8,128 nucleotides of DNA from CAZEPT01 sp964514225 (GTDB lineage Bacteria; Patescibacteriota; Minisyncoccia; Phycocordibacterales; UBA9973). Shown here in pieces: positions 5,772-8,128 of this stretch. Where the stretch lies: positions 1 to 8,128 of the forward strand of contig CAZEPT010000034.1 in NCBI GenBank assembly GCA_964514225.1. Reading direction: 5' to 3'. Every line of letters begins with the position of its first letter. Position 1 is the first letter of the stretch. The position numbers and the translations under genes were made by a program. Under the pieces are notes generated by a model that was given only the letters and a program-made list of their open reading frames with translations, searched no databases and was not told the origin of the DNA.

Positions 5772-6125
5772 ATGAGACACGGAAATAACATAAGAAAATT
5801 CGGACGAGAAAAAAACCAACGAGTAGCACTACTCAAAGGTCTTGCTCTTTCTCTTATCAAAGAGGAACAGATTATGACAACTGAAGCTAAAGCAAAAGAG
5901 CTACGGCCGTATGTTGAAAAAATGATTACAAAAGCAAAGAACCCGACAGTTGCTGTACGACGTGATTTATCTGCCGAACTATACAACAAAAGAACAATGG
6001 TTAAGAAGCTGGTAGATGACCTTGGTGTCAAATATCAAGATCGAAAAGGTGGATACACTCGGATCGTCAAACTTCCACCACGATTATCAGATGGGGCAAA
6101 AATGGCCGTCATACAATTTGTTTAA
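5772..6125 (+). CDS. rplQ: Large ribosomal subunit protein bL17
   Basis: A 117-residue L17, close to the usual bacterial length (about 115-130). L17 is a bacterial 50S protein near the peptide tunnel exit. The signature start MRHGNNIRKFGREKNQRVALLKGLA (family pattern MRH...LGR...HR.AL..NL) is followed by LIKEEQIMTTEAKAKELRPYVEKMITKAK and the terminal GGYTRIVKLPPRLSDGAKMAVIQFV. It follows rpoA by 12 nt, the almost invariant bacterial rpoA-rplQ pairing. The leader AAGAGAATTACAAT holds at most a poor purine patch. No anomaly was seen. Confidence 0.97.
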   Translation: MRHGNNIRKFGREKNQRVALLKGLALSLIKEEQIMTTEAKAKELRPYVEKMITKAKNPTVAVRRDLSAELYNKRTMVKKLVDDLGVKYQDRKGGYTRIVKLPPRLSDGAKMAVIQFV

Positions 6126-6137
6126 GAGTATACTACT

Positions 6138-6482
6138 ATGAATTACACAATAGACGCTGAGGGCAAGACTCTCGGGCGAACAGCCAGCCAAATAGCAAAA
6201 CTCTTGATGGGGAAAGATAGTGCGACCTTCCAAAAGAACCAAGTTGCAAAAAACAAAGTCACTTTGATCAATGTTTCAAAAGCAAAGATCGACCCTAAAA
6301 AAATCAAGACAAAAACATACGCATCATACAGTGGCTATCCAGGTGGACTCAAAGAGACGACAATGGAAAGAATGATTGAGAAAAAAGGATACAGTGAAGT
6401 ATTCAAAAAAGCAGTCTACGGAATGCTCCCGATCAACAAGTTACGAGATGTAGTGATAAAAAATCTTACGATTTCAGAATAA
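6138..6482 (+). CDS. rplM: Large ribosomal subunit protein uL13, short form
   Basis: A 114-residue L13, clearly shorter than the 142 residues of E. coli. L13 binds 23S rRNA early in 50S assembly. The core is intact: YTIDAEGKTLGRTASQIAKLLMGKD, then LINVSKAKI, YASYSGYPGGLKETTMERMI and KKAVYGMLPINKL. Relative to E. coli, about 15 N-terminal residues and some 20 C-terminal residues are absent, and the usual HVDTGD-like turn reads NQVAKN. The shortening at both ends fits the compact ribosomal proteins of reduced bacteria and is not a frameshift: the start has a normal position 12 nt after rplQ, and the stop lies 1 nt before rpsI. L13-S9 adjacency is the standard rplM-rpsI pair. Confidence 0.96.
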   Translation: MNYTIDAEGKTLGRTASQIAKLLMGKDSATFQKNQVAKNKVTLINVSKAKIDPKKIKTKTYASYSGYPGGLKETTMERMIEKKGYSEVFKKAVYGMLPINKLRDVVIKNLTISE

Positions 6483-6483
6483 T

Positions 6484-6897
6484 ATGGAAACAAAAAAAAC
6501 ACCAAAAGGAGAATACATTGAAGCAGTTGGACGACGCAAAACATCGTCTGCGCGTGTTCGACTGTTTCCTTCAACAAAAACTTCATTTACAATCAACGAC
6601 AAGGATGTGAAGGTTTACTTTCCAACTCGCGAGCTTGAAAAGATCGTTCGCGATGCAATGGAGCTCGTTGCCGGTGATGATAAATACGAAGTAACAATTA
6701 AGATTTCAGGTGGAGGAATTCACTCACAAGCTGAGGCAGTCCGACATGGGATCGCTCGAGCACTCGTCAAAAAAGACGAATCAGTTCGAACAGACCTCAA
6801 AAAAGAAGGAATGCTTAAGCGTGATGGACGAGCAAAAGAACGAAGAAAGTTCGGTCTCAAGAAAGCCCGCAAAGCTCCACAATGGTCAAAACGTTAA
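6484..6897 (+). CDS. rpsI: Small ribosomal subunit protein uS9
   Basis: A 137-residue S9, a 30S head protein whose C-terminal tail reaches the P-site tRNA. After a short Lys-rich start come EAVGRRKTSSARVRLFP, the ISGGGIHSQAEAVRHGIARALV block, LKRDGRAKERRKFGLKKARKAP and the universal end SKR (here PQWSKR, with Trp where Phe or Tyr is common). The final Arg, which contacts tRNA, is retained. It starts 1 nt after the rplM stop, so the two are translationally coupled, and it is the last gene of the operon. The stem of a strong intrinsic terminator begins 1 nt after the stop codon. A second copy of the last 11 bases coding for WSKR appears 180 nt downstream. Confidence 0.97.
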   Translation: METKKTPKGEYIEAVGRRKTSSARVRLFPSTKTSFTINDKDVKVYFPTRELEKIVRDAMELVAGDDKYEVTIKISGGGIHSQAEAVRHGIARALVKKDESVRTDLKKEGMLKRDGRAKERRKFGLKKARKAPQWSKR

Positions 6898-6898
6898 G

Positions 6899-6935
6899 AC
6901 AAAAGCTCCCTGCGGAGCTTTTGTTAGTTTTGACG
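6899..6935 (+). terminator. Strong intrinsic terminator of the ribosomal operon
   Basis: ACAAAAGCTCC (6899-6909) pairs perfectly with GGAGCTTTTGT (6914-6924), giving an 11-bp stem with a 4-nt CTGC loop, followed by TAGTTTTGAC. The T-rich 3' arm and trailing T tract provide the U-rich tail, while the A-rich 5' arm would also allow function on the minus strand. The stem begins 1 nt after the rpsI stop, so the operon ends here. Confidence 0.88.
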
Positions 6936-6942
6936 GCCACAG

Positions 6943-6982
6943 CGTTGTTTTTGTTTGAACGAAGTGAAAGGCAAAAACAGTG
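6943..6982. repeat. Inverted repeat / hairpin in the rpsI-S66 gap
   Basis: CGTTGTTTTTG (6943-6953) can pair with CAAAAACAGTG (6972-6982): 11 pairs including two G-U wobbles, around an 18-nt loop containing GAACGAAGTGAAAGG. It lies 18 nt after the terminator stem and is non-coding in all frames I considered. It could be part of an intergenic palindromic repeat family or a stabilising RNA structure. Copy number in the genome cannot be seen here. Confidence 0.5.
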
Positions 6983-6989
6983 AGGCGGG

Positions 6990-7024
6990 CTCGCACAAAA
7001 TTTCGTCAGAAATTTATGTGTGAG
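6990..7024. repeat. Long palindrome / hairpin in the rpsI-S66 gap
   Basis: CTCGCACAAAATTTC (6990-7004) pairs with GAAATTTATGTGTGAG (7009-7024) around the loop GTCA: 15 pairs with one G-U wobble and one bulged A at 7016. There is no T tract after it, so it is not a typical terminator. A stem of this length in a non-coding gap suggests a palindromic repetitive element or a structured RNA. Confidence 0.6.
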
Positions 7025-7044
7025 GTAAACGTTAACTATGAGTT

Positions 7045-7074
7045 TTTTGGAGGCGTCCTCATTGGTCAAAACGA
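7045..7074 (+). pseudogene. Possible remnant copy of an rpsI 3' end
   Basis: TGGTCAAAACG at 7063-7073 repeats exactly the bases at 6883-6893 in rpsI. Read in the corresponding frame, 7045-7074 gives FWRRPHWSKR, against RKAPQWSKR at the end of the intact S9. It has neither an adjacent stop nor an upstream gene body. The agreement is short, but nucleotide and codon-phase identity coincide. It may be a trace of duplication or insertion at the rpsI 3' end, or chance. Confidence 0.35.
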
Positions 7075-7088
7075 TTTTTTGTATCTCG

Positions 7089-7097
7089 TGGTATAGT
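7089..7097 (+). promoter_or_regulatory. Extended -10 promoter of the S66 peptidase gene
   Basis: TGGTATAGT is an extended -10 element: TG, one base, then TATAGT (5 of 6 to TATAAT) at 7092-7097. No convincing -35 hexamer lies 16-18 nt upstream. Transcription would start near 7104, only about 4 nt before the ATG at 7108, so the mRNA is predicted to be leaderless or nearly so. The site lies after the operon terminator, where a new promoter is needed. Confidence 0.6.
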
Positions 7098-7107
7098 ATT
7101 CTCATAT

Positions 7108-8128
7108 ATGAAAAAGTTTATTAAATTAGAAAAATTAAAATCTGGTGACAAAGTGGCAATATTGTCTCCATCTTTTGCTGCTCCTGGAAAATGGCCTCAC
7201 GTATACGAGCTAGGATTAAAGCGCTTAAGAGACGTATTTGGACTTGAGCCAGTAGAATTTTCGACTACTAAAAAGTTAGGGGCCTCAAAAGAAGAGCGCT
7301 CAGGTGATTTAATTAACGCATTCCAGAATAAAGAAATTAAAGCGGTTATCGCATCTCTTGGCGGTGATGATCAAGTTACTTATATCAAGAATTTACCATT
7401 TGAACCTTTTGTAGATAATCCAAAGCCGTTCTTCGGATTTAGTGATAATACTCACTTTGCAAATCATCTTTGGCTCAATGGAATCTCTTCCTACTATGGT
7501 GCGTCGCTATTTACTCAATTTGCTATGCAAAAGAGGATGGATGAATTTACCTTACACTATGTAAAGAAAGCATTTTTTGAAGAAGGAGAAGTAGAGCTTA
7601 AAGCTAGCGATGTTTACAATGACATTGGTTTAGGTTGGGATGACCTCTCAAAATTAGATACTGAAAGAATTTATGAAAAGAATGATGGGTGGTTTTGGGA
7701 TGGAAATCAAAGCACAGAAGGTGTTTTGTGGGGTGGCTGTCTTGAATCTATTGATGAGATGCTACGTCATGGAGTACAGATACCTTCTCTTGAAGACTTT
7801 AGAAATATAGTTTTGTTTACTGAAACATCAGAAGAGATACCTACTGATGATTATGTTAGACGTGTCTACCGTGCTTTAGGTGAGCGGGGAATATTAGAGC
7901 GAGTAAAAGGAGTGTTTGTTGGTAGACCGAAGGCATGGGAATTCGGTAAACAAAATTCAGCTGAGCAAAAGGCTGAATATAAAAAAGCTCAAAGAGAGGC
8001 AATTCTTGAAACCGTCAGGCAATATAATAAAAATGTTCCTGTCATTCAGAATATGGATTTTGGGCATACTGACCCACAGATTTGTCTACCTAATGGAAAT
8101 AAGGTCAGAATAAATTCGTTCGATAAAA
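7108..8128 (+). CDS. S66-family serine peptidase (LD-carboxypeptidase / MccF-like), 3' partial
   Basis: At least 340 residues, open to the right edge; the family is about 300-350 residues, so only a few C-terminal residues are missing. The start MKKFIKLEKLKSGDKVAILSPS is the usual S66 opening. VIASLGGDDQV and PKPFFGFSDNT lead to the nucleophile Ser112 (in GFSD). EGVLWGGCLESID precedes Glu239 (LFTETSEE), and His320 lies in FGHTDP, so the whole Ser-Glu-His triad is present. There is no signal peptide, so a cytoplasmic enzyme is expected. S66 members either trim the terminal D-Ala from murein tetrapeptides during wall recycling (LdcA) or cleave the acyl-nucleotide bond of microcin C-type antibiotics (MccF). 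The spacing of the triad (112/239/320) is nearer to MccF (118/243/311) than to P. aeruginosa LdcA (115/217/285), but this alone does not settle the substrate. It is transcribed separately from the ribosomal operon. Confidence 0.92.
   Translation, partial: MKKFIKLEKLKSGDKVAILSPSFAAPGKWPHVYELGLKRLRDVFGLEPVEFSTTKKLGASKEERSGDLINAFQNKEIKAVIASLGGDDQVTYIKNLPFEPFVDNPKPFFGFSDNTHFANHLWLNGISSYYGASLFTQFAMQKRMDEFTLHYVKKAFFEEGEVELKASDVYNDIGLGWDDLSKLDTERIYEKNDGWFWDGNQSTEGVLWGGCLESIDEMLRHGVQIPSLEDFRNIVLFTETSEEIPTDDYVRRVYRALGERGILERVKGVFVGRPKAWEFGKQNSAEQKAEYKKAQREAILETVRQYNKNVPVIQNMDFGHTDPQICLPNGNKVRINSFDK

Noticed and set aside
7050..7060. Small hairpin GAGG-CGT-CCTC as an operator or terminator
   Set aside because: A 4-bp stem with a 3-nt loop is too short to support a claim.
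6857..7105. Minus-strand frame covering the rpsI-S66 gap
   Set aside because: The translation is low-information, overlaps the S9 tail, the terminator and both palindromes, and resembles no known protein.
7916..8113. Second frame inside the S66 peptidase gene
   Set aside because: It lies wholly within the peptidase in another frame, while the peptidase frame carries conserved motifs (GRPKAW, GHTDP).

Overview
The window is a left-to-right block of housekeeping genes, all on the + strand, from what looks like a reduced, AT-rich bacterium of the Candidate Phyla Radiation (Patescibacteria, probably Parcubacteria-like). Several observations point that way. The AlaRS ends right after its editing domain, with no C-terminal domain. 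The L13 is short at both ends. A single-pass membrane protein with a baseplate-J-like region sits beside infA. Start codons are preceded by A/T runs rather than Shine-Dalgarno sequences. Every complete gene ends in TAA. The lineage is inferred from these traits, not from a database search.

Region 1 (1-3196): the 3' part of alaS (5' end outside the window) is interrupted by one in-frame TAA at 1006-1008, and the same frame resumes through the editing domain to 1665. A 438-residue membrane-anchored protein of unknown role follows (1672-2988). It overlaps the start of infA (IF-1) by 11 nt, so these genes are probably co-transcribed.

Region 2 (3197-3309): a 113-nt gap with a weak terminator-like hairpin, a candidate promoter and a leader hairpin. 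The rpmJ gene often found between infA and rpsM is absent here.

Region 3 (3310-6924): a tight ribosomal/RNA polymerase operon, rpsM-rpsK-rpsD-rpoA-rplQ-rplM-rpsI. Gaps are 1-28 nt, and a strong intrinsic terminator begins 1 nt after the rpsI stop. It supplies 30S proteins S13, S11, S4 and S9, 50S proteins L17 and L13, and the RNAP alpha subunit. S4 has lost two of the four cysteines of the N-terminal zinc knuckle. The alpha C-terminal domain keeps its helix-hairpin-helix fold signature but differs at several DNA-contact positions.

Region 4 (6925-7107): a structured intergenic stretch with two long hairpins, short direct repeats, an apparent partial copy of the rpsI 3' end, and an extended -10 promoter.

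Region 5 (7108-8128): an S66-family serine peptidase (LD-carboxypeptidase/MccF-like), almost complete but cut by the right edge. Its predicted transcript is nearly leaderless.

The clearest anomaly is the in-frame stop in the essential alaS gene. No defence system, CRISPR array, tRNA, rRNA or transposase gene was found.
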